From Acidobacteriota bacterium (GTDB lineage: Bacteria; Acidobacteriota; Blastocatellia; Pyrinomonadales; Pyrinomonadaceae): a DNA stretch of 64,000 nucleotides. Positions 7,397 through 16,724 of this stretch are shown piece by piece. Where the stretch lies: NCBI GenBank assembly GCA_003385635.1, contig QQUY01000002.1, positions 248,001 to 312,000 on the forward strand, read 5' to 3'. Made by a program: the position numbers and the translations under genes. The notes beneath the pieces were generated by a model. The model did no database searches. It saw nothing but the letters and a program-made list of their open reading frames with translations, and was not told where the DNA came from. Positions within the stretch are counted from its first letter, which is position 1, and every line of letters begins with the position of its first letter.

Positions 7397-9286
7397 ATGG
7401 CAAAGGACTGCACAAAAGGACCCGGCCGCAAGCGGAAGTCGATAGAACTGCCCGTGTTGAACGATGCCGCAGGTAAGGACGGCGGAATCCGCAAGTCCCG
7501 AAATGCCGGCTGGCGGGCCGCCGTTCTGATCACCATCAATCTGCTGATGATCGCGCATATTGTCCAGTGGCTATTGATGGGCGAGACAGTTTCGCCGATC
7601 GAACCGTCGGAAGCGATGTACACCATCCAGGACGGGGCTGTTAATGCAGGTTTCATCTTTTTTTCGCTTGCGATCCTCGCGACGCTGATCTTCGGCAGGT
7701 TCGTTTGCGGCTGGGGCTGTCACATCATCGCTCTTCAGGATCTGTGTGCGTGGCTACTCAAGAAGGCCGGTCTCAAACCAAGGCCCTTTCGATCACGTCT
7801 GCTCGTTTTTATTCCATTGGTCGTTGCGCTGTACATGTTCGTCTGGCCGACCGTGTACCGGACGTTCCTTGCCGAACAGAAACAGCCGCTGATCCCGGAG
7901 TTCTCGAATCACTTGATCACCACCGATTTCTGGGCGACGTTTCCGCCCGTCGCGGTGGCGATCCCTTTCCTCTTCATTTGCGGCTTTGTCACGGTCTATT
8001 TTCTGGGTTCAAAAGGATTCTGTACTTACGCCTGTCCATATGGAGGATTCTTTGCGGTGGCGGACAAGGTAGCGCCCGGCAGGATCCGTGTCACCGAGGA
8101 CTGCGAACAGTGCGGACATTGCACAGCGACGTGCACTTCAAACGTTCTTGTTCATAAAGAAGTAAAGGAACACGGGATGGTCGTAGATCCCGGCTGTATG
8201 AAATGCATGGACTGCGTAAGCGTATGTCCCAACGACGCCCTCTATTTCGGTTTCGGAAAGCCGGCTGTATCCGTTTCCGAACCTGTCGCTAAACGCTATC
8301 CCTTAAGCTGGCCCGAGGAGATCGCAGGTGTTGCGGTCTTCTTTCTGAGCTTCCTGGCAGTTTGGAACGTTTACCAACTGGTGCCGATGTTGATGGCGTT
8401 GGGCATCGCTTCGGTAACAACGTTCCTTGTCCTAAAGGTCTGGAAGCTGGTCACAGTGAAAAACCAGGCCTTCTACGGTTACAGCCTTAGATCCTCAGGG
8501 AAGATCACGGCCGTCGGGTTCGTGTTCGCGTCTGCCGCGATGCTGTGGATCGGCCTCAATGTCCATTCCGGTTGGGTCAGGTACCACGAATCCGCGGGTA
8601 CTCGGGCTTACGAGCAGGTACGAATCCCTGATGAGCTCGCCCTGGCGCAGCCCGATCCGAGAGCCTGGCTGAGCCCGGATGACCTCGCGAACATAGAATC
8701 GGGAAGAAAGGACTTGTCGAGAGCGCTGGCGATCAGCCTGTTCACGAACTCTGAGGCGCTTCCGAAACTCGCCTGGTTGGAATATCTGGGCGGAAACACG
8801 GACCGGGCGATCGAACTGCTGGAGAGGTCCGCAGATGCCCAACAAGGGCAGGCAAAGGCGCTTAGCCTCTATTACCGAGGGGCGATCCTGAACAGGACAA
8901 GGATGTTTGAGGAAGCTCTTGCCAGCCTGGACAGATCACTTGAAGAAAGGCCGGACCTTATCCTGGCCCGTGTCGAGCGCGGCGAATCGCTGTGGATGCT
9001 AGGCAAAAAGCAGGAAGCGATCTCAGTCTGGAAGGATGCAGTTGCGAAGAACCCTCGACTTGCGCTTGCAAGTGATTTCCTTGCGGGAGCCTATGACAGC
9101 TTTGGAAATACCGGCGAATCGGTGAAGTACGAACAGCTGGCGAATTCCTACACTCCTTCGGATCCTTACTTTCACTGGATGCTCGGCCTTCGCCTGAAGC
9201 ATGTCGGTATGGACTCTTTGGCCGATGAACGTTTCGAAGAAGCGGTAAGACTGAACCCTTCGTTCAGGAAACTGAGTTCTCCCTGA
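7397..9286 (+). CDS. NapH/NosR-like 4Fe-4S membrane protein fused to TPR repeats
   Basis: This is a 629-aa membrane electron-transfer protein. N-terminal helices carry RFVCGWGCH and later CTYACPYGGFF, motifs of the NapH/NosR/CcoG family. Two ferredoxin-type clusters follow: CEQCGHCTATC and CMKCMDCVSVCP. Two more helices lie at about residues 305-350 and another at about 375-395. From about residue 430 the chain becomes soluble and contains tetratricopeptide repeats (ALSLYYRGAILNRTRMFEEALASL). NapH-type proteins usually pass electrons from quinol to a periplasmic partner; no partner oxidoreductase is adjacent. The start may instead be TTG at 7370; neither has a strong RBS. Confidence 0.85.
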   Translation: MAKDCTKGPGRKRKSIELPVLNDAAGKDGGIRKSRNAGWRAAVLITINLLMIAHIVQWLLMGETVSPIEPSEAMYTIQDGAVNAGFIFFSLAILATLIFGRFVCGWGCHIIALQDLCAWLLKKAGLKPRPFRSRLLVFIPLVVALYMFVWPTVYRTFLAEQKQPLIPEFSNHLITTDFWATFPPVAVAIPFLFICGFVTVYFLGSKGFCTYACPYGGFFAVADKVAPGRIRVTEDCEQCGHCTATCTSNVLVHKEVKEHGMVVDPGCMKCMDCVSVCPNDALYFGFGKPAVSVSEPVAKRYPLSWPEEIAGVAVFFLSFLAVWNVYQLVPMLMALGIASVTTFLVLKVWKLVTVKNQAFYGYSLRSSGKITAVGFVFASAAMLWIGLNVHSGWVRYHESAGTRAYEQVRIPDELALAQPDPRAWLSPDDLANIESGRKDLSRALAISLFTNSEALPKLAWLEYLGGNTDRAIELLERSADAQQGQAKALSLYYRGAILNRTRMFEEALASLDRSLEERPDLILARVERGESLWMLGKKQEAISVWKDAVAKNPRLALASDFLAGAYDSFGNTGESVKYEQLANSYTPSDPYFHWMLGLRLKHVGMDSLADERFEEAVRLNPSFRKLSSP

Positions 9287-9411
9287 TGATCGGACCGCAG
9301 ACGACCCGCCTTCATCGAGAGCCGGACACGAACAAGTTACCCGAATGATATAAGATGGTCGGCCGGAAGCAGTTAAGCCTTTCCCATTTACTAACTTCTG
9401 GAGGCCATCAA

Positions 9412-10311
9412 ATGAAAGCCGTTGCAGTTTTTCTCGCTATCCTCGTCGTCGGCGCTTTCTCAATTGCCGGAGCACAAACAAAGAAGATGAAGATCTACAT
9501 TTCCGCAGATATGGAAGGCGTCGTCGGAGCGGTTTCCGGTGACCAGCTCGGACCAGGAAGTTTTGAATACCAGCGCTTCCGGGAGTTTATGACCGAAGAG
9601 GTGAATGCGGCGATCGAGGCCGCCTTTGAGGCAGGCGCCACGGATGTAGTCGTCAGCGATTCGCACGGTAATGCGCAGAACATTCTTATCGAAAAGCTCC
9701 CAAAGAACGTGATGCTTGTCCGCGGGTTTCCAAGGCCCTTGATGATGATGGAGGGGATCGACGAGACCTTCGACGGCGCGATCTATCTCGGTTACCACTC
9801 AAGCACGACTAATCCTGAGGGCGTCCGCGCGCACACGATGTCGAGCGCACGTCTTGCGGACGTGAAGCTCAATGGAATATCGATGACAGAGGGAGGATTC
9901 AACGCGGCGATCGCGGGACATTTCGATGTGCCTATCATAATGATCTCAGGCGACGATGCCGCTGTTAAAGAAGTGCAGGATCTGCTAGGCGACGTAGAAG
10001 GCGCGGTCGTGAAGTGGAATTACGGATTTCATTCTGCGAAGACAATGATGCCGGAGCCTGCGTATGCTCTTATCAGGGAGAAGGTGAAGGCGGCCATCGG
10101 CAGGATCGATGAATTCAAGCCGTACAAACCGGAGAAGCCTCTCAAGCTGGATGTGACGTTCAAGAACTACCGGCCCTCCGAGATCCTAAGCTATCTTCCG
10201 ATCGTCGAGCGTACGGATTCGCACAGCGTCCGGTTTAACGGCAAAGATATGATCGAGGTCTCGAAGTTCCTGACCTTTGTCTTAAACTACGAGCCGGGGC
10301 TCGAACCGTGA
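9412..10311 (+). CDS. M55 family D-aminopeptidase, secreted
   Basis: This 299-aa protein belongs to peptidase family M55 (DppA), zinc enzymes that release N-terminal D-amino acids, notably D-Ala, from peptides. Family motifs are YISADMEGVVG (metal-binding Asp and Glu), VSDSHGNAQN, YLGYHS and RAHTMS. Unlike Bacillus DppA it begins with a signal peptide (about 22 residues, ending IAGAQ), so it acts outside the cytoplasm. GGAGG at 9400-9404, 7 nt before the ATG, fixes the start over a longer in-frame ORF from 9355. Together with the M81, VanX and beta-lactamase genes it points to use of D-amino-acid peptides. Confidence 0.92.
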   Translation: MKAVAVFLAILVVGAFSIAGAQTKKMKIYISADMEGVVGAVSGDQLGPGSFEYQRFREFMTEEVNAAIEAAFEAGATDVVVSDSHGNAQNILIEKLPKNVMLVRGFPRPLMMMEGIDETFDGAIYLGYHSSTTNPEGVRAHTMSSARLADVKLNGISMTEGGFNAAIAGHFDVPIIMISGDDAAVKEVQDLLGDVEGAVVKWNYGFHSAKTMMPEPAYALIREKVKAAIGRIDEFKPYKPEKPLKLDVTFKNYRPSEILSYLPIVERTDSHSVRFNGKDMIEVSKFLTFVLNYEPGLEP

Positions 10312-10313
10312 GC

Positions 10314-10420
10314 AGTTCCGGGTTACGAGCACCAGGTTCCGAGCATCGCGAGAACTTCAGTTTGCGCCGTCTCTCTTTTCAAAATGGAGTCAGCGACAAG
10401 CTGAAGCATGTCGAACATTC
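10314..10420. repeat. Heptamer remnants plus dispersed hairpin, copy 2
   Basis: About five 7-bp units (AGTTCCG, GGTTACG, GGTTCCG types) begin immediately after the M55 stop codon. They are followed at 10391-10419 by the hairpin block GCGACAAGCTGAAGCATGTC, also present near 2135. Confidence 0.6.
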
Positions 10421-10461
10421 TCTTGGGTGCCGGATCTCCAGACCGGTTCATCCTTGAGAGC

Positions 10462-12036
10462 CTACCTGTTATTTACCTTCTTCTCGAAGGGATACAGCCG
10501 GTCGATCGGCGCGAACTTGTAATTCAGAGCATCTAGCCGGGTCGTACCTACCCAGGGCCCGGGAGCGTCAACGACCAGAATGGTCTTCGCAAACCCCGTT
10601 TCATCAAATCCACGCCTGAAGTGGACCCGCGACTTGACCACGAAGACCTTGTAGTTTGCCGGATCGATCGGCCCCAGCTTTAAAGGATACAGCACCTGTT
10701 CATACGCCGGAGTCAGGAGCAGCATGTTGTTGTTTCCGAACTCGACGGCCACGATAGAATCGTATCCAAGCCCGGACCCGATGTAGCGTATCGTTCCCCG
10801 GATGCGCACCGGTGTTCCGGCCGATGCACCTGTAAATCCCCCAACCTCCAAATCAAAGCTGTCACCCACCGAAGCATTCTTTTGTGACAATTCGGAAAGT
10901 GCTTTCTCGTCCCTTAGCGCCGCGAAAAGAACATCGCTGACTCCCTGATCGATCAATTCCTTTAGTATCCAGGTTGAATCGCCAGGACGGTCGGAATAGT
11001 CAGCCAGGACAACCGGGAACGCGCCGTCCGAGATCGCTTTCTTCGCCGATCTAACGGCGTCCGCCGGCATAGGAAACTGGCCGGATGCGAGGTCTTCCCG
11101 AACACGCCAAATGAATTCAGACATGTCATCGGCGATCCGTTCTGCCAGCTGCTGGTCGTCGTTGGTCATCACGTGTACGGTCGCTCCGACATCCGGGACA
11201 TCAGACCAGGGATAGCCGTAGAAGACACTGACGATCGCCCCCGGCTCCCGGGATTCCCAGCGCCGCGCCCGTTCCATTATGTCCATCGATGGGGATTTCC
11301 CGGTCCACTGCAGGACGGTCGGCGTGATTATCCCGGGCTTCCGCGTTGCAGTTGCAGACCTGTATTCGCCCTTCATCATCAGGCGCAGATAACGTGCGGC
11401 TCTCTCGCCTTGAATGAAGGCATCGTAATGCGGGTACCGCTTTGTGACGAAAGCGCCGTTTGCCCACTTCAAGAATTCCTCATCCTCATTGCCGTGAAGA
11501 TCGAATGTCCCGACGATCGGAACGTCTTCACCAACGACCATGCGAATGCGTTTTGCTATCTCGGCCTCCGGCCGCGGAATCTCTCTGACCGCCATCGCGC
11601 CGTGCAATGCGAGATAGACACCGTCTATCCTCTTGTTCGATCTGATCTCTGAAATGATGCGCCCCATAAAGAACTCGAAGCTCTTCTTTGAATTCCAGCT
11701 CCTGGAAGAACCGCCAAAAACTGCATACGGAGATGAGATACCCACCAGCTCAAGATCGGGATACTCGCGTGCCTGTTTCACGAATCCCCGGATATAGCTT
11801 CCGGCGGTCAGGACCTCATCGCCTTCGAGCATTGATCGAAGACGGGTCCAATCCTCCACCTCGGTGTCGCCTCCGGGGCAGAACGTGCAGGTTTCGTGTT
11901 GGTAGCGGACTACTGCCACGCGGTACGTTTTCGATCCTTCAGAGGTCCGAGCTTCAACTAACGCAGGAACAGCATTTATCAGAAAGAAGATAGCCAGGCA
12001 CCCTAAGACCGAGCTCGTTACTCTTTTGGTGTTCAT
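10462..12036 (-). CDS. M81 family metallopeptidase (MlrC-like), secreted
   Basis: This 524-aa protein belongs to peptidase family M81, named for MlrC of microcystin breakdown; most members probably act on other peptides. Recognisable are the N-terminal YQHETCTFCPG, the zinc ligands in GTFDLHGNED and RYPHYDAF, and the C-terminal M81 domain (VLADYSDRPGDSTW, then FGNNNMLLLT). The N-terminus from the ATG at 12036 is a signal peptide (LGCLAIFFLINAVPALVEA). An upstream in-frame GTG at 12105 would bury the signal, so it was not used. The gene lies 114 bp after the sirtuin gene on the same strand and converges with the M55 gene. Confidence 0.9.
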   Translation of the reverse strand: MNTKRVTSSVLGCLAIFFLINAVPALVEARTSEGSKTYRVAVVRYQHETCTFCPGGDTEVEDWTRLRSMLEGDEVLTAGSYIRGFVKQAREYPDLELVGISSPYAVFGGSSRSWNSKKSFEFFMGRIISEIRSNKRIDGVYLALHGAMAVREIPRPEAEIAKRIRMVVGEDVPIVGTFDLHGNEDEEFLKWANGAFVTKRYPHYDAFIQGERAARYLRLMMKGEYRSATATRKPGIITPTVLQWTGKSPSMDIMERARRWESREPGAIVSVFYGYPWSDVPDVGATVHVMTNDDQQLAERIADDMSEFIWRVREDLASGQFPMPADAVRSAKKAISDGAFPVVLADYSDRPGDSTWILKELIDQGVSDVLFAALRDEKALSELSQKNASVGDSFDLEVGGFTGASAGTPVRIRGTIRYIGSGLGYDSIVAVEFGNNNMLLLTPAYEQVLYPLKLGPIDPANYKVFVVKSRVHFRRGFDETGFAKTILVVDAPGPWVGTTRLDALNYKFAPIDRLYPFEKKVNNR

Positions 12037-12150
12037 TGTTCGATCAAGATTTTGTATTTTCTCAAACGCCGGGGCTGTATTCTGTGGCCCAATTCGGATG
12101 GGCACTCCCTTGCGCTGCGAATTGATTACTGAACCACGATGTTCATTTCG

Positions 12151-12930
12151 CTACTCTCTTAGAATCTTCTTCAGTCTTTCAACTATCTCGGGAATCAAGA
12201 CGTTCACGTCCCCTTCGATCCGTACACTGGCTTGGCGGTCCTGTGCGGTCGGCCCTCGATTGATTATTACGTAGGGAACTCCTTTTCTGGCGGCAGCCAG
12301 AGGGACCGAGGCCGCCGGATGAACCTCAAGCGTTGAACCGATGGCGACTACAAGATCAGCCTTCTCGGCAGCTTCGAATGCCTGTTCGAGCAGACGTTCC
12401 GGCATTTGCTGACCGAACGAGATCGTCGCCGTTTTGAGATATCCTCCGCACTCACACCTCGGGCAGGCACGCGTTTCCCTGAACTCCCGGAACGCGGGTT
12501 CCGGCTCAGTTCTGTTTCCGCATTCCACACATTCAACCCACCGGTTCGTCCCGTGGAGCTCGATCACAGAGGAATTGCCCGCTTGCTCGTGAAGGCCGTC
12601 GATATTCTGCGTTACAAGCGAATCAAGCCTTCCTAGACCCTCCAGCTCCGCCAGGGCGAAATGTGCCTTATTCGGTTTGGCGTTTCGGAATTGCTCAAAT
12701 CCCTCGAGCTTGTAGTCCCAGTGTTCGATACGTGCCGTCTCAGAGGCGAGGAACTCCTGATAATACACGGGTTTCCTGGATTTCCAGATCCCTTTCGGCC
12801 CGCGGAAATCGGGGATGCCCGACCCGGTGGATATCCCTGCTCCGGTGAAGAAGAGCGGCCGGGCTGCTTTGGAAAGCATCGCCGCAACGCCCTCTGTCTG
12901 CCGTTCAGTATTCTCAGGAGATCGGTGCAT
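12151..12930 (-). CDS. SIR2-family NAD-dependent protein deacylase
   Basis: This 259-aa protein is a bacterial sirtuin that removes acyl groups from lysines using NAD. It has the NAD-binding FTGAGISTGSGIPDFRG at about residue 28, TQNIDGLHEQAG, the catalytic His in VIELHGTNRW, a CVEC...CPRC zinc site at about 133-160 and GSTLEVHPAASVP near the C-terminus. Length and motifs are complete and it is cytoplasmic. It differs from its neighbours in lacking a signal peptide. It could form an operon with the M81 gene downstream, but no functional link is evident. Confidence 0.95.
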   Translation of the reverse strand: MHRSPENTERQTEGVAAMLSKAARPLFFTGAGISTGSGIPDFRGPKGIWKSRKPVYYQEFLASETARIEHWDYKLEGFEQFRNAKPNKAHFALAELEGLGRLDSLVTQNIDGLHEQAGNSSVIELHGTNRWVECVECGNRTEPEPAFREFRETRACPRCECGGYLKTATISFGQQMPERLLEQAFEAAEKADLVVAIGSTLEVHPAASVPLAAARKGVPYVIINRGPTAQDRQASVRIEGDVNVLIPEIVERLKKILRE

Positions 12931-12989
12931 CTATAGTTGCTAGATATTATGCCGAATCTTCGAATTGGGGAAGGTTTCGAGTCGCCGCT

Positions 12990-13382
<393 letters not shown>

Positions 13383-13414
13383 CTGCCGCATTCATTTACG
13401 GTAAAGTCGGCTCC

Positions 13415-13999
13415 ATGAACCGAATAATCTGTTTGCTGATAGTTGCAGTTGCCGTCTTCCTTTCCGGCTGTCCGTCGACTACGCCAGAAGAAACGCCCCC
13501 TGTCGTTGAGAGCAAACCGCTCGTCGTATTTCTTGTTCGTCACGCCGAAAAGACCGATGACGGAAAAGACCCGGAACTCTCCGAACCCGGCAAGGAACGG
13601 TCTGATGTCCTCGCCGATGTTCTTAGAAGTGCGAACGTCGAGCATGTGCACAGCACAGATTTCATACGTACGCGCGACACGGCCGCTCCGGCGGCGAAAG
13701 AAGCGGGCGTTGAGGTCGAAAAATATGATCCCCGTGACCTGGCTGGCTTCGCGAACAAGCTAAGAGAAACCGGCGGCCGCCATCTCGTCGTGGGTCACAG
13801 CAACACAACGCCGGAATTGACGAAGCTTTTGGGCGGCGATCCAGGGACGGAGATAAACGAGAAAGGCGAGTACGACCGGCTTTATGTAGTTACTATCGGA
13901 AAGGACGGAACCGTCAATAGTGCCCTGATGCGGTACGGAAAGGCGTTTGATGAAGAGGCATCCGAAGAGAACCCGGAAGAAGAAACGAAGATGTTCTAG
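13415..13999 (+). CDS. Histidine phosphatase (SixA/phosphoglycerate mutase-like) lipoprotein
   Basis: This 194-aa protein has a lipobox (FLSGC at about residue 19) and then a histidine-phosphatase fold. The catalytic signature is LVRHAEKTDDGKDPELSEPG with the phospho-accepting His. It continues with STDFIRTRDTAAPAA and a second catalytic His in LVVGHSNTTPEL. It resembles SixA-type phosphatases but sits outside the cytoplasmic membrane, so its substrate is more likely a phosphorylated small molecule than a phosphorelay protein. The C-terminus is acidic (EEASEENPEEE). The gene begins just after the long heptamer array. Confidence 0.88.
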   Translation: MNRIICLLIVAVAVFLSGCPSTTPEETPPVVESKPLVVFLVRHAEKTDDGKDPELSEPGKERSDVLADVLRSANVEHVHSTDFIRTRDTAAPAAKEAGVEVEKYDPRDLAGFANKLRETGGRHLVVGHSNTTPELTKLLGGDPGTEINEKGEYDRLYVVTIGKDGTVNSALMRYGKAFDEEASEENPEEETKMF

Positions 14000-14020
14000 C
14001 TTTTGCCCGGGCAGTTTCTG

Positions 14021-14416
14021 ATGGACAGGATCCTTAGATTTCCGGGTGGAGTTCGCCGCGATCCGGCGGTCGATGATTGGTTCGACGAGCAGGCGGAACA
14101 TCTCGGCGCGATCGCGAAAGAATGGTTCAGCCTGATGCGAGCCTGCGGAGAAGATGTCCTCGAGCTTCTTCACGACGGGCATCCAACCGCCTGTGTCGGC
14201 GACGCGGCCTTCGGCTATGTGAACGCTTTTACAAATCACGTTAATGTCGGTTTCTTCAGGGGCGCCCAGCTTCCCGATCCGGAGAACTTACTTGTAGGAA
14301 CCGGCAAGTTTATGAGGCATGTGAAACTCGATCCAGATACAAGGATCGCTACATCTGCACTGAAAGATCTCGTACGATTTGCCTACTTGGATATGAGCCG
14401 CCGAATCGGGAATTGA
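14021..14416 (+). CDS. DUF1801-family protein
   Basis: This small cytoplasmic protein of 131 aa matches the DUF1801 (YdhG-like) pattern: a helical start, LLHDGHPTACVGDAAFGYVN, HVNVGFFRGAQLPDPENLL and a closing KLDPDTRIATSALKDLVRFA. No biochemical role is established for most of this family. The ATG at 14021 is preferred to TTG at 14003, which starts only 3 nt after the previous stop; neither has a clear RBS. It is close behind the SixA-like gene and may share its transcript. Confidence 0.82.
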   Translation: MDRILRFPGGVRRDPAVDDWFDEQAEHLGAIAKEWFSLMRACGEDVLELLHDGHPTACVGDAAFGYVNAFTNHVNVGFFRGAQLPDPENLLVGTGKFMRHVKLDPDTRIATSALKDLVRFAYLDMSRRIGN

Positions 14417-14474
14417 TCTTGGACTACCGAGCAAACCTAGTGAGTAATTGCAATTGATAGAAGGAGACCAAGCT

Positions 14475-15185
14475 ATGACGACGGTAAAGCAAGTAATGGC
14501 CGAACTGAAGAAGAAGGGTGATCCGAGGCGGGTAAAGGCGTATGAACCTCACGGCGCGCCGGAAAATATCTACGGTGTGAGCGTTGCGGATATGAAAGTG
14601 ATCGCCAAGAAGATCAAGGGCCAGCAGGACCTGGCGTGCGAGCTTTATGACACAGGGAACGGGGACGCAATGTATCTCGCCGGAATCGTCGCGGACGGTA
14701 CGAAGATGACGAAGAAACAGCTTGATTCGTGGGCGAAGCAGGCAAACTGGCAGATGATCTCAGAATACTCCGTTCCGGGCGTTGCTCATGAATCAGAGCA
14801 CGCGCGCGAGCTTGCTCTCAACTGGATCGACTCGAAGAAAGAGGGAGTGGCTTCGGCCGGCTGGAACACTCTGTCGGGTATTGTGACGGTAACTCCGGAT
14901 AAGGAGCTGGATATTGAAGAGATAAAGCGTCTTCTGAAGCGCATCGAGAATGAAATCGATTCGGTCCCGAACCGGGTCCGTTACACGATGAACGGGTTCG
15001 TGATCGCCGTAGGTGCTTATGTTTCGCCGCTCAACAAGCTTGCAAAGGCAACAGCCAAGAGGCTCGGCAAGGTCGAAGTCGACATGCACGGCACTTCGTG
15101 CAAGGTGCCGCTAGCGCTTGAGTATATCGAGAAGATCGAGAAGCTTGGCAAGGCCGGGAAGAAACGGAAGACGATCAAATGCTGA
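14475..15185 (+). CDS. AlkD-like DNA alkylation repair protein
   Basis: This 236-aa all-helical protein belongs to the DNA alkylation repair family (HEAT-like repeats, AlkC/AlkD group), glycosylases that remove alkylated bases. Characteristic segments are GVSVADMKVIAKKIK, LACELYDTGNGDAMYLAGIV and KQANWQMISEYSV. The second half is Lys-rich, as expected for DNA binding. AAGGAG at 14461-14466, 8 nt before ATG, sets the start; the ORF extends further upstream from 14448 without support. Some members of this group diverge in function, so the repair role is inferred from family. Confidence 0.85.
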   Translation: MTTVKQVMAELKKKGDPRRVKAYEPHGAPENIYGVSVADMKVIAKKIKGQQDLACELYDTGNGDAMYLAGIVADGTKMTKKQLDSWAKQANWQMISEYSVPGVAHESEHARELALNWIDSKKEGVASAGWNTLSGIVTVTPDKELDIEEIKRLLKRIENEIDSVPNRVRYTMNGFVIAVGAYVSPLNKLAKATAKRLGKVEVDMHGTSCKVPLALEYIEKIEKLGKAGKKRKTIKC

Positions 15186-15187
15186 GA

Positions 15188-15330
15188 ACATTGAGCATTG
15201 ACCAGGGTGTGATCCAGTCCAAACTTTCTGTGTTTCTCTGTGTGCTCTGTGGTTATTTCCTACCTGACTAGCAAGAAACCAACGGTTATCTCAACCGCGA
15301 AGTACACGAAGGACATTGGGTATCGCTCAA
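15188..15330. repeat. Decayed heptamer-type repeat block
   Basis: This stretch contains GAGCATTGACCAGGGTG, then a run of CTGTGTKYTCTGTG-like units, then ACCGCGAAGTACACGAAGGA. The first and last segments recur at 16387-16420 and 16490-16520. No gene is seen in it. Confidence 0.65.
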
Positions 15331-15344
15331 CGATCTCGTAACTA

Positions 15345-16097
15345 TTACCGGCTGAGCATCTGCTTGAACCAGATCGCTATCATCTCTGCCATTTCAGGAT
15401 GGTTCTCAAGGATGCGCGTGGCGTGATGCTTCCCCGGCAACTCGAGGACAGTCGCGGTTCGCGATTTTTCACGAATAGCGTCGTAAAGTTCGTTGAAGAA
15501 GTCGCGTTCGTCGATGGAGCGGATGAAAAACCAGGGAACCCCGCTTTTGTCGACCGCATCGATCGACTCATCGCTGAAGTCCCCCGGCGACAACTGGACA
15601 TAAGCTTTTCCGTAACGTGTCATGCGCCCCGATCTGGCGATCCGCTCGCCGGTGTAACTTGCCCCGACAAACCCGATCCGTTCGCCGTCGATCTTCGGAT
15701 GTTCCCGAAGAAAATTGTGGATCACCGTTACATCATTCTCGGATCCGACGAGCAGTTCGCGCATCTTCTCGTCAAATGGCGGCCCGAATTTTCCCTTATT
15801 CGTGCTTTCGCCGTGCGCTCTCAGGTCCACACGAAAAGACGCGATTCCCCGTTCAGAAAGAAGCGCCGCCATCTCAATGTAAACGTCGCGCGTACCGTTT
15901 GCCTGATGCAAAAGCACGACGGCCGGAACCGGACTGTCTGATTTCGGGATTCGGAGTTCGCCAATTATCTCCCAACCGTCGCTTTCAAGCTTTATGCGTT
16001 CGTCAGCCGGACGAGGTCCCGTAGTCTGCAACGCAACATCTGACGCGGCCACAAGAGTTGTGAGCAGGATTGCGATAAGGACATTTACTCTCTTCAT
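15345..16097 (-). CDS. Secreted alpha/beta hydrolase (dienelactone hydrolase-like)
   Basis: This 250-aa protein begins with a signal peptide (MKRVNVLIAILLTTLVAASDVA). The fold is alpha/beta hydrolase: PAVVLLHQANGTRD carries the oxyanion-hole strand, FRVDLRAHGES follows, and the expected nucleophile elbow is GFVGASYTGER. In that elbow, G-A-S-Y-T keeps the Ser. The last catalytic His is in GKHHATRIL. Substrate unknown. GGGGAG lies just before the ATG at 16097, so the longer ORF from 16157 was rejected. It is convergent with the AlkD-like gene. Confidence 0.85.
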   Translation of the reverse strand: MKRVNVLIAILLTTLVAASDVALQTTGPRPADERIKLESDGWEIIGELRIPKSDSPVPAVVLLHQANGTRDVYIEMAALLSERGIASFRVDLRAHGESTNKGKFGPPFDEKMRELLVGSENDVTVIHNFLREHPKIDGERIGFVGASYTGERIARSGRMTRYGKAYVQLSPGDFSDESIDAVDKSGVPWFFIRSIDERDFFNELYDAIREKSRTATVLELPGKHHATRILENHPEMAEMIAIWFKQMLSR

Positions 16098-16386
16098 AGA
16101 TTCTCCCCGGTCAGCATTGTACAGATGATACAGCCTGAACGCCGAACCGTTGTTCAATGACGCTTCAATTCTGCATCAATTTCGAAGGGATCGTCGATTT
16201 TTGCCGGTTGCGAAAAGAAAAGGCGGCCGTTACGCCGCGACCGGCTATCAATACTGATCGTTGCAGGAACAACGGACGATAGGTGTTTCGTCCATTGGTT
16301 TCATTTGTGAAAGCCTACGGGTCCTTCGTGGCTAAGTGTGATCTCGCAGCAGATGATTCGACGAGTGAGTTGACCGCAAAGTACAT

Positions 16387-16724
16387 TGAGCATCGATCAT
16401 TGACCAGGGAGTATTGACCATTGGGTGATTCAGATTCCTTTCCTTTTTTGTTCCTTTCTGTCAGCTGAGATTTCAGCGGAATATTCAACCACGAAGTACA
16501 CGAAGGATTCACAAAGGACACTGAGCAGTAATCATTAACCAGGGACCAGGGAGCATTGACCAGGGACCATTAGTCGATTACTAATGATCCTTTCTCCCTG
16601 GTCTTCGAACCGTGATCCTTGGTCAATGGTCCTTGCTCCTTGCTCCTTGCTCCTTGCTCCTTGCTCCCTGGTCTTTGATCCCTGGTCAATGGTCCCTGAT
16701 ACTTGCTCCTTGACACTTGAATCA
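16387..16724. repeat. Inverted heptamer arrays around a small hairpin
   Basis: Units of GACCAGG/GAGCATT type run at 16387-16420 and 16525-16570. The complementary TGRTCMY/TTGCTCC type runs from about 16583 to 16724 in strict 7-bp register. The two arms face each other around ATTAGT-cgatt-ACTAAT at 16570-16586, so the block could fold into a large imperfect hairpin. The right end overlaps the stop codon of the 16722-17339 gene. No gene is seen from 16098 to 16721. Confidence 0.85.

Noticed and set aside
7235..7558. N-terminal extension of the large secreted protein to 7558
   Set aside because: It would overlap the divergent iron-sulfur gene by about 160 bp and place the signal sequence 108 residues into the chain.
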